Part shown: one piece after another, positions 38,401-58,349 of the stretch
Layout of the letters: each line of letters opens with the position of its first letter
Position numbering within the stretch: position 1 is the first letter of the stretch
From: Syngnathus acus
Taxonomy: Eukaryota; Chordata; Actinopteri; Syngnathiformes; Syngnathidae
DNA: 64,000 nt
Direction of reading: 5' to 3'
Assembly (NCBI RefSeq): GCF_901709675.1
Contig: NC_051087.1
Location: 4,024,001 to 4,088,000, forward strand
Position numbers and translations under genes: made by a program
Notes under the pieces: model-generated
What the model was told of the DNA's origin: nothing
The model's input: the letters and a program-made list of their open reading frames with translations, nothing else
The model's database searches: none

Positions 38401-41400
38401 ATACTATGAACTATTCTAGACGACACTGTGAGTAGCGCTTTGTATGTCTCTGTTAGCATGTTTGTGTGTGAGTCAATTTTACTGCTCCGTCTGTCAACAT
38501 CAGTCCGTCATTATTTCAAACGGAACCAAAACTGTCGTCAAAGATCATGTTATGCGGCTCTCGGTATAACGGTGTGCCTAATATTCGGGCCGGTCTATTT
38601 TTAAAATCTGTTTGCAAGAGCTCTGAATCAGAGTGCCAGCCGCACATAGCAGATGGGGGGGACAGTTGAGATGGATAAAACGGTCTTTGTCTTACAAGCA
38701 AGCACACAAGCAGTCGCATTGTGTCAAGAAGTGCAGACAAAGATTCATAAATTCAAATCACCAATTGTTGCCATGTCAAAGTCATGTTGATCTTATTGCT
38801 CGTTTACGTAGATGGGTTCGAGCTAATTGAGCAATTATTAAATGCTTGGTGTCTGTGGATCTCCAGGAGTCATTTTAGAATGACATGAGAGAAGTTATCT
38901 GAGCTTGATGGCGCATTATTTTTAGCCCAGAGCGCCCTAATTTCAAGAAATGTTCAACTCTTGCATAAGAGCACCTTACAATCAGCATGTGCCATACTCT
39001 GAGGTTCAGTTTCTGTTTTTGAAACAGACTTAAGACCAGGTAAAAAGGGGTCTAAGTTGTGGCGCAGGTTGTGTGATGCAACTTTGTTGACATTGAAGAT
39101 AAATAATGATAGTTTGTCATGTCAAAACTGGGTTAAATATTCTATTTGTCTCTCAGGGAGGTGGCCCAGATCGACCAGTTCCTGCAGGAGACTGCGGCGC
39201 GCGAGGCCAACGCCAAAGTTCGCCTGCAGCAGTTCATCGAGGAGCTGCTGGACCGTGCCGACCGTGCTGAGAAGCAGCTGCAAATCATCAGTAGCTGCGG
39301 CACCACGCCCAACGGAAGTTTAGGACGCTGCAGTCTCCAGGGCAAGGGCAACGGACGCCAGGTAAGAAAAGCGTTGCACCGGCATCACGCTGGGGTTGCA
39401 ATTTCATATGTATGGTATGTTATTAGAATAAAATAATGATCTGAAAAAAGGCCAGAATTGACAGGGATACATAAACTAGTCTTGTTTATCTCATCCCACA
39501 TTGATTAAAACGAAACAGCCGAGCTTATTCAGATCATCATCCAGAATCTCGGGAAGAGAGGGCTTGAGAGGAACAGAGAGAGAGGCCACCTGCTCTATTG
39601 CACAGATGGATGCGTTTCCGTGGAAACCAGTTCTTGCTTCTTCTTCAAGGATATGATTTTGGTGTCGGGCGGGGGGCGGTGATTGATTGCCATTGATTAT
39701 AGCAATTTGATAACCTGAAAACTCAACTCGGTCAAACCTGGTTGAGTTGAGTGACTGGAAGCAAAGTGACTCCATTTACCCTTCTTACTTTTTATAGCGG
39801 GCGCAAAGCCAATGGCAGGCTGCATTTTACATTTAGAGCGGGCAAGTTTTTATGTGTCGTTGCAGTTGGCAGACGCTCACATTCGTGTACTGTAAAGTGG
39901 ATCTGAATCCAAAAGCTCCGGCAGCACACAAACAGCTTCAGGGCAAAGCGAAAGTGAAGGTCAGATTGTGCTCACACTATTAAAAAAAAAAAAAATCTTG
40001 TGATGAAGCTTTCTTAACGCTGCACTCGTGCTCCACCTTCAGGTCAATCTAAGAAATCAATGCCACAATTAATGATTTGCTCTGGTTATTTTGCATATTT
40101 GTTGGTACTACTGCTGTAATACAAGACATGAGCAGCCTATATTTATGGAATGTCATAAAATTGCAAATGAGGCTTCGGTATGATTTGATGTTTAGATGTA
40201 TTTAAAGCCTTCTAGCCACTTGGGAAGCAATTAAAGACCCAGCAGGAGAATAAAAGGTGTCTCCCGCCCACACGCAGCCCAGCATGCGTGAACACAGGTC
40301 GCGGCAGAATACACTTTGCCACATTATTCATACAACTTCAGACTTTCTTGTTTTTCGGAAAAATCGACATCTTGATGTGTGTCCGCAGAGAAACTCCAGC
40401 ATCTCTGGAAGTACAAGAGGCATCTACCAAGCATCTGAAAGACGCTCCTCCCCTAGTACGGGGTAAGGTGCAGCTGTTTTTTTTAATTTTCAAAAAGAAT
40501 TGATTGACGTATTTGTTGTTATTATGATTGGACAAGTACAGTTAGTTCAGGACATGATAAATACGCTCTGCCAGATCAGGCTAAACAAGAAGTTAGCAGG
40601 TTTGAAGAAAAACAACCAATCAGAGAAAGAAGGCGGAGCCTGTGAGGTGTCAATTATTTGTCATGTAGTTGCAAGCCCACTCCACATAATTTGCAACTTT
40701 AGAATTACAGTTTGGTGCACAGATGATCATTTGATCTCCTAAAATAATGCTTTATTCATTTTGTAAAATTACATTTTTTGTAATATGAAACTTTATTCTT
40801 ACAATTTTGACTTTATCCTCACAAATTACAGTTGTATTTTGTAACATTGCACCTTTTATGCATGTCAAATTGCAACTGTATTACCTTATTCTCACCAATT
40901 TGTGACCATTTTGTAACAATTCTTTTTTTCAATTTTTCAAATGATCTTCTCACTGTATACATATCATATATACATTGGCTAGGATGACTGCTAATGTGAC
41001 GTCAAAATGAGTGCACATCACTTTCCCCTAGTGAAAGCCAATCTGTCATTTACAAATACACGCTCTATCTCAGGAACACCTGTCTTCTTCTGTGAGCTAA
41101 GAGTGTGACTGTACAAACGCATATCTTGGGAAAATACTGTGTTAGTTCACACATTGACATCCAGTCACCGCGCGAGGTCCGACTGAGCCGCCAGTTGGGG
41201 TGCAAATGTTTCTTATTGGGACGTCACACACTTCCCGGCCTGGAGTTAGTCATGGAGACACCCGGTTGGGCCCATCAGCCTTCTGTCTTAGTGATGAGCT
41301 CCTCGTCTTGGACTAACTGTGCAACTGTTCTGTGACCTCAGCAGATATTTATACAACCAACATAAGCCTTGTCTTGCGTCAATGTGATTGCTATTTTTAG

Positions 41401-44400
41401 TTTTTGTATACGATCAATCATTAGCCGTGCGAGGTTGACATTTGTGTTTACAAAAGTGATCATCTCAGTTCATAGATGCTATTTTTTACACATCATTAAA
41501 TAATTAACAGAAGCTCCCATTTGATCTTATTTGCTAACCAAAACAGCAGCACCACAACAGTCAGGTGAATTCAATTGAGGAGACTTGCATCATATCGAAA
41601 GCTAGTTCTCAGCGTAGCATTAAAGCTCTGATGACACGTGGATGCAATTCTCACGATTGATCTTGTCATTACAGCGCATCGGGTCGGATCAAGTCGGTCT
41701 CGCAGGGTTCCGGCGGGTACGATAGCGACAGTGTGGAGATGCACCCCATGGAGGAGTGCCCCGAGGCTCAGTATTACCACATGCAGTGCCGCCTGAACGA
41801 AGTAGCGTACGAGCGCTCCCCTGGATGCGGCGGAGGGGGCAGGAACTGGGGGCTCCGCAAACAGGCCATCCAGAACTGGCAGCGGCGGCCTTACAGGAAC
41901 AGCACCGAGGGAGAGGAGGGAGACGTGTCCGACGTGGGCTCTCGGACAACCGAGTCCGAAGTGGACATGTGGGAGCAGGAGAGGAGAGCGGTGGCGGAAG
42001 TGCAGCAGCAGTCAGGTGCCCCCTATCCTTACCACGGCAGGGCCGGATATCGACCCAACGCAGGTAACAAGGTCACCAAAACTAGCAAAACAGCTCAAAT
42101 TTGAAGAAACTGTTTTGTTAGTGGTAAACAAATTCTTAAAAAATAAATCTAAGAAACTATACCTCTTAAGTTCATTAAATAACTAAAGTTCACTATAATT
42201 ATTGCGAAAAATTTATTAATTTTAGTATTGTTCTGCATTCATACAGAAGACGGAAGGAATTCTTAAACACTCATTCCAGAATTGTAGTTTCCTTTATTTT
42301 ATTACAAAATCTTAATAACGTTTCCCAACACTCTACAAATATAAAAGAAAAATTAAGCTAATACCAACACTCTACAAATATAAAAGAAAAATGAAGCTAA
42401 TACTAAATGTCATAAATGCTAAACTAAAACAAGGCATTTAAAAAAAAATTTGAAATAAAACCCAACAAACCGCTCTAAAAACTCATTAAAACTATCTGAA
42501 TTTAAAAACAAACGAGACAGAAATAAAAAACAATTTGAGTGAAAATTCAAAAAATATTTCCTATTCATTGCGTTTTGGGAAATCTTCTCAATTCGACTAT
42601 TATTTTTTTCTTTTAACATCATCAAATTCATGACTTCCCGGAAAAATAACTTGATATCCTACTTTAAGCCACAGTACCACCTAGTGGTGTATTCATAGCA
42701 TAACAACTGAGAGGAAGCGTTTTTCGGGTTGTGATGAGTTTCATACTCTTTGCAATGCAATACCATGACTCAAAATGTGCTGCCATATGGAAAGGACCCC
42801 CATATGACAAACGTTTATGTCATACTCATGGTGTTCCTCTGACGTAGTTCCTTAGCAGGAGATGGTTTTCTCAGATATTATCTATATTCGCATACGCACG
42901 TTTTTTTTTTCTTAGCAAATAAATTATTTTTGGGTTCATTCTGCAGTCGTAAGTGTAGGCGCAGTGTATATGTGAGGAAAGCGAGAGTGGTTCACAGGCC
43001 TGATGGTTCGGAGCAGACGGACGGCCTTGGATGAAGATGAAGATGAGTCACCTCCCGAGCCATCTCCCTCCCATCAATGCTTATTTTCGCTCTTTTTCGC
43101 AAGCTGCACACACGCAAAGCTGTTAGGATCACTCTGCAAATGAATACCTTCACACCTATATAGATCTACCGTGTCTGTACATCCGTTACAAATGCAGCTC
43201 AATCTGGTGCAAGCAACGTATTGGCCAATTGAATCAAATCAAATATGACAATTAGAGGCCTGGACTAAAAATAACGAGGTGTGTCAGAAAAATTCCAAGA
43301 CTCACCAACTATGTTTAAAACCCAAAGTCTGAATATTTTTGCTACGTTCAGTGCACAAAATAGGCGAGAGTTTGGACAGGTCGGGTTCCACGGTGTACCG
43401 ATAAAATCGGGAAAACATGTCGATCAAAATAGTTGTCGTTGTATTTGAAAATTGATTCTCTCTCATTTTTTTCCCCGACTTTTCATCTGTCAACAGGTCG
43501 AAGTGAAGGCGTCTACAGCAAACCGTGTCGCCACGAGAAGAGCCCGTCCAAATCCAACGAGGTGATCAGTCCCGAGATCCTGAAGATGCGTGCCGGTTTG
43601 TTTTGCATCTTCACCTACTTGGATACCAAAACGCTGCTGAGAGCTGCCGAGGTCTGCCGAGACTGGAAGTTTGTGGCCCGCCACCCGGCCGTGTGGACCA
43701 GAGTTTTGCTGGAGAACGCGCGCATTTCCTCCAAGGTTGGTTGTCTATTTAATTCTTGAGTTCTAATTCAAAGAAACCGTTTTATTTCAAGTCATTTTGA
43801 ATTGGTTTGAAGTCACAACCATGACAAATCTTCTCTGTGTGTTAGTTGCTGGGAACGTTGTCTCAGTGGTGCACTCAGACGCACTCGCTCATCCTGCAGA
43901 ACCTCAAACCGCGACAGCGCGGGAAGAAGGAAACCAAAGAGGAGTACCTCAAAAGCACACGGTGAGCTGCAGAAAAACAAAATTTCAAAAGCTGATTACT
44001 TTGGGAGCTCAATACATATTTATCAACCATCAGAAATACATAAAAGTTGCATTTTTCTTGGTATTTCTGTCAGAGGGTGTTTGGAGGAAGGATTGGAGGC
44101 GCTGCTGAAGGCTACTGGAAGTAATTTGCTCATCCTGAAGATCTCACATTGTCCTAACCTGCTGACCGACCGCTCCCTCTGGCTGGCCAGCTGCTACTGC
44201 CGAGCTCTGCAAGCCGTCACTTACAGGTCCGCCTTCGTAGGGTCGCTCCAAGGGTCAACCATTTTTTGCAACAAGATCTTCAGAGTTTAGAAAATGTCTA
44301 TTGCTGCATGTTTCAGGAGTGCCACAGACCCAGTTGGACAAGAAGTTATCTGGGCCCTCGGAGCCGGGTGCAGAGACATTATCTCCCTGCAGGTGGCACC

Positions 44401-45559
44401 ATTACACCCTTGGTAATTATGGCACTGAGAAGAAAAACGAATGAGGTTACGACATTACGCCTTAACCTGATTTTTTTTTTTTTTTTCGCTTTCAGTCAAC
44501 AGCCGGCTCGTTTCAGCAACAGATGCCTGCAGACCATCGGGAGGTGCTGGCCGCATCTCCGTGCGCTCGGTGTCGGGGGGGCTGGATGTGGCATTCAGGG
44601 CCTGGCCTCACTGGGTAAGTGACAATTATATATTTTGGGCACCTCCGAGGTAACTCATAAATCCAATATGAGAGAAAATTTATGATGTTCTACTCTTCAT
44701 ACAGCACGGAACTGCATGCGCCTTCAAGTGCTGGAGTTGGACCACGTGAGTGAAATCAACCAGGAGGTGGCAGCAGAGGTCTGCCGGGAGGGTTTGAAGG
44801 GCCTGGAGATGCTGGTGCTTACCTCCACGCCTGTCACCCCCAAAGCTCTGCTTCATTTCAACAGTGAGTTGGAAAGCAAATATAAAAGAGGCCATCCATC
44901 CATCCATATTTTGCTATGATCCGATATTAAATCAAATAATTATCAGTATTCCCTTCATGAGCATTCCTTGCATTGCGTGCAGGTGTGTGCCGCAACCTGA
45001 AGTCCATCGTGGTGCAGATCGGTATTGAAGACTACTTTGAAGACCCCAACAGCCCCGAAGCCAGGAAACTATTTGATGAGATGGTTAACAAGCTCCAGGT
45101 AACAATTGACAGAATCGCTTGAATGTTTTTGAATATTCTGGAAGATGCCCGGAGATGTTTCATGGGGGTACATTCTGGTAGCCCTTGACAACGCTTTCAG
45201 TTGAACCAACCACGTTTGGCGGAATTTTGTTCACTCTTCAGGGTGGTGTCTCAAATTTAGAACACATTTTTTTCCTCTCCTCATGGACTTTAAATCTTCC
45301 ATTTATTGACTGTGCTCTGCACCCACCTGCACAACTGTACGCACATCTGATGACTAACAGTTGCATTTATTTTTACTCCCGACTACACACAGTCCAGTGT
45401 GCAATGCAACAAAACAACAAATTCGATTTCACCTGATGCTGGGATCCAGAATTTTTTTTTTTTTTTTTAAATAAATACTCCTTGTCTCTCTTACAGGCTT
45501 TGAAGAAAAGACCCGGCTTCTCCAAAATCCTCCACGTGAAAGCAGACAGTCTGTGCTAG
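35419..45559 (+). CDS. fbxo41: F-box only protein 41
   Basis: Neuron-enriched substrate receptor of an SCF (SKP1-CUL1-F-box) ubiquitin ligase. Coding exons: 35419-35967, 36334-36563, 39157-39361, 40389-40462, 41675-42063, 43497-43735, 43846-43961, 44074-44226, 44317-44412, 44496-44614, 44705-44863, 44983-45098 and 45497-45559 (TAG). All phases close, giving 835 residues, close to the mammalian length. The start MASLDLPYRCPRCGEHKRF is the family start, with a C2H2-like finger at about residues 8-34. Residues about 160-325 form a Glu/Lys/Gln-rich coiled coil. Then follow RRQAIQNWQRRP-type and EGEEGDVSDVGSRTTESE segments, an F-box at about 507-555 (SPEILKMRAGLFCIFTYLDT) and leucine-rich-repeat-like sequence to the end (LQVLELDHVSEI, LEMLVLTSTPVTPKALLHF). 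The donor after exon 6 is weak (GTTGGT). The small fourth exon is the least certain junction. Confidence 0.94.
36564..39156. other. fbxo41 intron 2, nothing coding seen
   Basis: A 2.6-kb AT-rich intron with a CT-rich run near 37527-37565. No repeat with definable ends and no additional exon were found. Confidence 0.5.
39362..41674. other. fbxo41 introns around the small fourth exon
   Basis: Contains the 74-nt exon at 40389-40462 and no other secure exon. A possible 20-nt microexon at about 40272-40291 is reported among the findings. The word TTTGAAGAAAAACAACCAATCA near 40599 recurs in similar form at about 46447 in the 3'UTR, so both probably belong to a dispersed repeat. Confidence 0.4.
42064..43496. 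other. fbxo41 intron 5 with a 39-bp tandem duplication
   Basis: The word CCAACACTCTACAAATATAA begins at 42325 and again at 42364, each followed by AAAGAAAAAT(T/G)AAGCTAATAC. At 42673-42686 the minus strand reads CCACTAGGTGGTAC, one base off the CTCF consensus. The rest is AT-rich with nothing coding. Confidence 0.6.
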
Positions 45560-48475
45560 CATCATTACGTTAAGAGACGTCACCGCCGAACACCATTCAA
45601 GTCAAAACGACGCTGCTCTGTGCGTGCGTGCGTGTGTATGAGTGTGTGAACAGACGTAACACTGAGCCGCCTTGATGAACCCGTATTGAGGCTCATTCAT
45701 GCATAAGGAGACGTTTGTTGCGGGCAAAGTCATCTGCTGCACTGCTGTGATGACTTGATGCGGTCTCATGGCGGTCTCCTGATGACACTAAAAAAACAAA
45801 AAAAAAAAAGATTCCTTGCTTTTTGGATCAAGGTGTCGTCTCAGAGTGGAATCTCATTGTGGAAACACTCGGAGCAGGGTCACCGGACCAGCCGCACCAA
45901 GGGTCACATTAAACTTTCCACTTGAGGTAAGATATAAGGCCCGAGCCTTGAGACTGAATTGAAACTTGCAGCTTCAACTTCCTGCACAAGAAGCGTGCTT
46001 GCCTACTTCTGGTTTGGCACTCATGTATTTCTTCTATCATCTTTTGCTTTCATGATGTTTTTGTTTTTTTCTTGACGGTTTAAAAAAATGTCAGACAAAC
46101 CGAGAGAACCATCTTCATCTCCAAAGCGGTGCCATTTGTGTCTGCCCTCGTTGCGGTGAGATTTATTTTTATTTTTTTTTAAATCCGACGTGCCATTGAG
46201 GTGGGAATATTTCATGTCCATCAATCACACTTCAGAATTTGGTCGGCCTCGACTGCAGGTGCCGATAAGCGGAGTAAGATTCTGCGATCCATGGCGCACA
46301 TGAATAAACACCCAGTTGCCGCCGCGCCTACCATTTTACCGGCTTGTTTTATATTAACAACACAGGCGGGGTTTTCATACAAATATTGAAGTAGTATAAT
46401 CTAATATTTCATCTAATTTATTCAATTTGTTTTTTTTAACAGCGCCTGAAGAAAAACAACCAATCAAGTTTGATTAAGGATGTATTAATCCTTTGTCGTG
46501 CACTTGCGTAACATCCTGTGATTGGCAAGAAGTATTTAGCCTCTAAGTTAGCTAATGACGACAAGAATTTAAAAAAAAAAATGATGGATGGCCATTTTGT
46601 ATTTAGCAAAAGAAGAAAACTGGATGTTTGAATGTGTGAATGTTTCTCTCAGCGTTCACACAAAAGCGCCTTTTTAAACAAACTGCATCATCAGTATTAG
46701 TTCTGTTCTTTGTGTTTCCTGGGAAAAAAAACAACAACAGGCAATCTTTGTTTGAGAGTGATGATATGAAACCTGATTGTGTCTGCTTTTACCAGTGGAA
46801 AAGTACTAACACCAAATTGAGATTTTTTTTGGGAGCCGAGTGAGTACCATGCAGTGGAAAACTGACCAATTTTGAGGAGCAGGAGTAGCTAGCAATACTT
46901 AAATCCTTCTATAGAACCAAAAGTCAAATTCTCTTTTGCCGCCAATCCGTCGTATTTCATGGATTTGTGCAACGTGCAATATGAAGTTATAGAAGCTCGT
47001 CTTGGGGCAAAAGCTTCTGACAGCAAGTGCATTCGACTTTTGTTTTCTAGCTCACACGCCCGCTTTGTGACAACCAATCATTCAATCACGACCTTCCTTT
47101 TTAAGCATTTCAACACTTTCAGGGATTTTATGTTTTGTTTTGGGGTTCTTGAGGATGTTGAGTCTGTAAATCATATTTTCGCTGTTGTAAGGGACCCGAA
47201 AAGTTATTTTATATCGGCCGATTAATCGGTTTTTGGAATTTTATTTCGCCAAATATCAGAATGGCTTCAAAGAATTCATGTTGCTTGTGCCCCAGTTTAT
47301 TTTTTTATTATTTAATCAATGCTAGTCTGGAAAAAATGGTACATGTCTAGGGACACAATACATTTGACATTTTTGACAATCCTGCCTTTGTTGTTGGCTA
47401 CTTTGTACATAAAATGTATGCCCCGCCCCCCAAAAAAAGAGAAATATCGGAGGGAAGAAAAGAAAAGCATCAACATTTGATCAGGAGCTGGTGGAAGACG
47501 CTGAATGTTTACATTGTGCGAGCATTCTCAAGTTGTGTGACATAAGAGAATTATATGATGTAAAACAGTTGTGTTCAAATTGTGTCTTAGATACTTTATA
47601 TTAAATGTGCACCATTCACATAGAGGTGGAAATTATTTAAAGAAGATAAAGATGATAACGCCGCTATTTATTTCTATATATGTATATATATTTAGGAAAA
47701 AAAACATGTATAATGTTGGCATGTTTGTGTTGAAGCATCATTAAGTTGCCTTTTCAATGTTCTGCTACTGTGGCGAGAAATGTGACGTTCAACGGCTTCA
47801 ATTGCTTGCGGTTTGACAACATTTCTTTTTAGTTGACTGTTGTTGCACTATAGTGAGAGAAAATATAGAGACATAGTATATATACAAATATATTACAGAT
47901 GTTTATGAAGAGTGTTGTTTTTAAATGTCGGGCTGTTTCTTTGTATTGGACACAATGAAATGCACTTTTCTTTGAATGATCATCAGCCCATTGAGAACTT
48001 AATCATAATACACATTGGCATTTTTCATTGATTGCCAAATGCTTTTTCAATTCATTGCCAATTGATGATATTTGCATATACAGTGTAAGGCCTGCTGAAG
48101 ATTTTCCGCCAATAGCAGGTGCCAGATAAATCCACTTTTTCAGCATTTTTTTTATTTATTTAACTGATGAACCAAATGTCACCGTCACGCATTAACCTTA
48201 TTGTCAAATTGTACAAACTGTACATACTTGGGCCTCATGTATGAACGATTGTACTCTGCCTGTTATTCTGAAGCGTATTTTGCATATTACCTCAACACTT
48301 ATCTGGGTGATTAAGTGAGTGCGCGTGTGTATGTGTGTTGCAAATGCTAACATCCATGAAGTCCATCCATGATTGCAAAAAAAAAAAAAAGTCTTGATGG
48401 TATCAAAACTGATAACTGCAATAGATGGTTTTATTTCTCATTTGTTGTCATCAATAAACCCGCTTTAAAATATGG
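45560..48475 (+). terminator. fbxo41: Probable long 3'UTR and poly(A) signal of fbxo41
   Basis: No other plus-strand gene starts here. A canonical AATAAA at 48453-48458 followed by AT-rich sequence is the last good signal before smox. An earlier AATAAA near 46293 could give a shorter form. The UTR would be about 2.9 kb, long but normal for a brain-expressed gene. Length is inferred. Confidence 0.4.
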
Positions 48476-48489
48476 AGTTTACTCCGAAA

Positions 48490-49307
48490 TTTATTTGAGT
48501 TTATCTTGGTGGCAAAAAGCCAAATTGATATTTTGAAGTACCCGTGATGATTTTTTTTTTTTCAGATTTCCAGGCTAACTGCATGGACATGATTGGTCTT
48601 AAAAGCAGCGATGACACTGCATCGGGCCTAGGGGGTGCTATAGGGCCGTCAGAAATCTCATGGAAGTGGGCGTGGCTATATTGATGAGCCGCAAGGGTAG
48701 GTAAACACAATGATTTCTCCCAAAAATTTGATAAAATTGAACATGCTACCTCGTAAGTGCAGCGTATCAAGATGCTAATAAGTGAGAAGTGTACTTTTTG
48801 ATCAAAGTTTGTGCCAATCTCCATCAATTTTAGCTGCCAACACTTTTTCTTGTTTCCGGTGCGTGTTGATTCATGACCAAAAATAGTTTGACAATGATAA
48901 CACAACGATCTTGTGAGATGATAAAAGCTTTTAATTGGTTGAAAACCTCTTAGTTTTTATATCCATACACACACACATTATATATATATATAAACAAACA
49001 TTAGGGTACAGAAGGCACTTACATTAAAAAAAATCAAGTTAAATCATGGTTGCTGTTATTAAAGACATTAGATGATAGTTTCTGTGTATTAAGAAGTATC
49101 GTTTTTGACATAGCACCATTGGCAACCTTTGAGCATTTCACCTGACATACAACATGGCAGGATTTGTATCTACATTACAGTAAAAATATTACCAAAAGTA
49201 ATAATGCCCACCATATATATATTTATAAGACTATAAATTAAGCTGCAAGAAGTTTTGTTGTTTTTTTTCCCCCTGTCCACACCTGTTTTGTCTTTTTTTT
49301 TTTTTTT
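48490..49307 (-). terminator. smox: Probable smox 3'UTR and poly(A) signal
   Basis: Reading the minus strand after the smox stop, the first canonical AATAAA I find is at plus 48490-48495 (TTTATT on plus). This gives a UTR of about 0.8 kb. It contains a (TA)n patch near 48978-48992. The signal is only about 30 bp beyond the fbxo41 signal of the opposite strand. Confidence 0.45.
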
Positions 49308-56706
<7,399 letters not shown>

Positions 56707-56780
56707 CCCGAGTGTCTCGTCGTTTTGACGCCGCTAAAACGTCGGGCTGTGGCTCCGCCGGCTCGCCTTTGTGCCAATGG
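56707..56780 (-). other. smox: Non-coding first exon of smox
   Basis: On the minus strand a strong donor (CTCGGG|GTAAGT, exon end 56707) follows a GC-rich stretch lacking any ATG. It would splice to the CACACAG acceptor before 54691, 27 nt upstream of the start codon. The 5' end is placed about 25-30 bp from the TATA-like sequence. Inferred from signals only. Confidence 0.5.
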
Positions 56781-56804
56781 TTTGCCTCTTCACCGGCTCC
56801 GCTA

Positions 56805-56893
56805 ATATATATATGCGTGCAAACCAGAAGCAACCAGTTTTGTGCAGAGTCGCTGCTCCCTCATTGGTTGTAAACAAGTGCGCGGTGACGTCA
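56805..56893 (-). promoter_or_regulatory. smox: smox core promoter: TATA-like, CCAAT and CRE
   Basis: In minus-strand order, a perfect palindromic CRE TGACGTCA (56886-56893) is followed by CCAAT (56862-56866) and TATATATA (about 56807-56814). The putative start lies near 56780. CCGCCC-type GC boxes lie just upstream (about 56900). The spacing is that of a conventional RNA polymerase II promoter. Confidence 0.6.
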
Positions 56894-58204
56894 CGGACCC
56901 GCCCACCGCGCGCACACTCATTTGCGTGCAGCAAACGCAAACAAAACCCCTGCCTCGGGACTTTCAAATAGATGACATGGAACATATCAAGGAGAACTAA
57001 TAACAATTTTACTGAAAAACAAATCTAACTTTGGTTCTGTTTTGCATATTAAGTTACAGCTGTAGATTTACATAGAGAGGATCCCTGTGGGATACAGGTC
57101 AGGTCACGGATACCAGACAGAGGAGCAAAACTTTTACTGGCCTTTGGATACTGAAATCAATGTAGTGCTATATCCTTAATGCCAACCTACCATCCAAGAT
57201 GACCCAATAGTGTACTATAGTCTTGTCAAAAGTTTCAACTGGACCAGAACTGCATTATAACCTCAAGGAGAGCTATAGACTGTCTCAAATGCTTGACAAT
57301 GTCCCAAAGTTCAATGCCAACCATTGCTTGAAAACGACCGAAATTACCTGTGGCAATGAGAAAATTGGATGTCGTGTTTGATATAATTTTCTCAACTAGA
57401 ACAAATCCAATTCTGTACAATCACAATAGGTGACATTACAACTTTGTTAAGGAGCAAATTGTACGGTTAAAAATCCTCAGAATTTGTTTGAGCTCAGATG
57501 TTTGGCTGTATTTTAGTGTTAGTACATGTGTTAACATAGCTGTCCTTTACAACCAAAATATGATTCCTTCTAAACTCCTTGGAATTTCAGCGTCACGGCA
57601 ACTGGGTTTGCCGCTTGCGCAACCGTATTCAAAACATGTTCACTGACTACCAACATTTCAGCATAAACCACATTTTAACAAAGCTTTTTTTGTCTAATAT
57701 ATAGTTTGATAATAGATCGGTGATAGTTCCATGCAGTCATTTTAAAGTTAAAAGCGTAACTTTTAAAATTAACTTAATTTTGCGTGGTTAAGATGGAAAC
57801 CCTCCAGGAAGTAGACTGTTGTTTTTTTTTGGCAATCCTAAATTGCTTTGGCTAAACAGGTTGAGTCATGTATCAGCAGCAAGTCATGATTGCATCGTTG
57901 CACATCTAAGATGTTACCAGACTTGATCTGGGTGTGACTATGGAGTCACTATTGAATTTTATCTCGCTTGGTTGACTCCATCCTGTCATGGGAATAGTTT
58001 GGTTTGGCCTTTGTTACAAGGACAGTCGTCCAGAATATCAAAGGCTTTGTTTGTAAACCCTTCAGGTAAAAGACAATGGGATGATTGTATTAGGCTATTT
58101 ATTTTTTCGTATCATCGGTGTGCAGACCTAATGCAAATCAGTTTAGTCAGGACAATAAATATACAGCGCATATTATGCTCGTGTAGCTCCTCGCTAGCTA
58201 GCCA

Positions 58205-58349
58205 GCTAGCTTGTTTGATTAGTAGCATTTTTGGCTAAAGCCAAACAGTAGCAGCGGTTTTACTTTCTGAACCTAGCTAGCTTGCAAGTTTGATTCCAAG
58301 CATCGTTGACTAAAGCCAAACAGTGGCAGGGATTTTTACTTTCTGGACT
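58205..58349 (+). repeat. 71-bp imperfect tandem duplication
   Basis: Two units start GCTAGCTTG at 58205 and 58276. Both contain CTAAAGCCAAACAGT(A/G)GCAG and end TTTTACTTTCTG(A/G)AC. They differ by several substitutions and small gaps, so the duplication is not recent. The left edge is a palindrome-rich stretch, GCTAGCTAGCCAGCTAGC. Confidence 0.85.
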
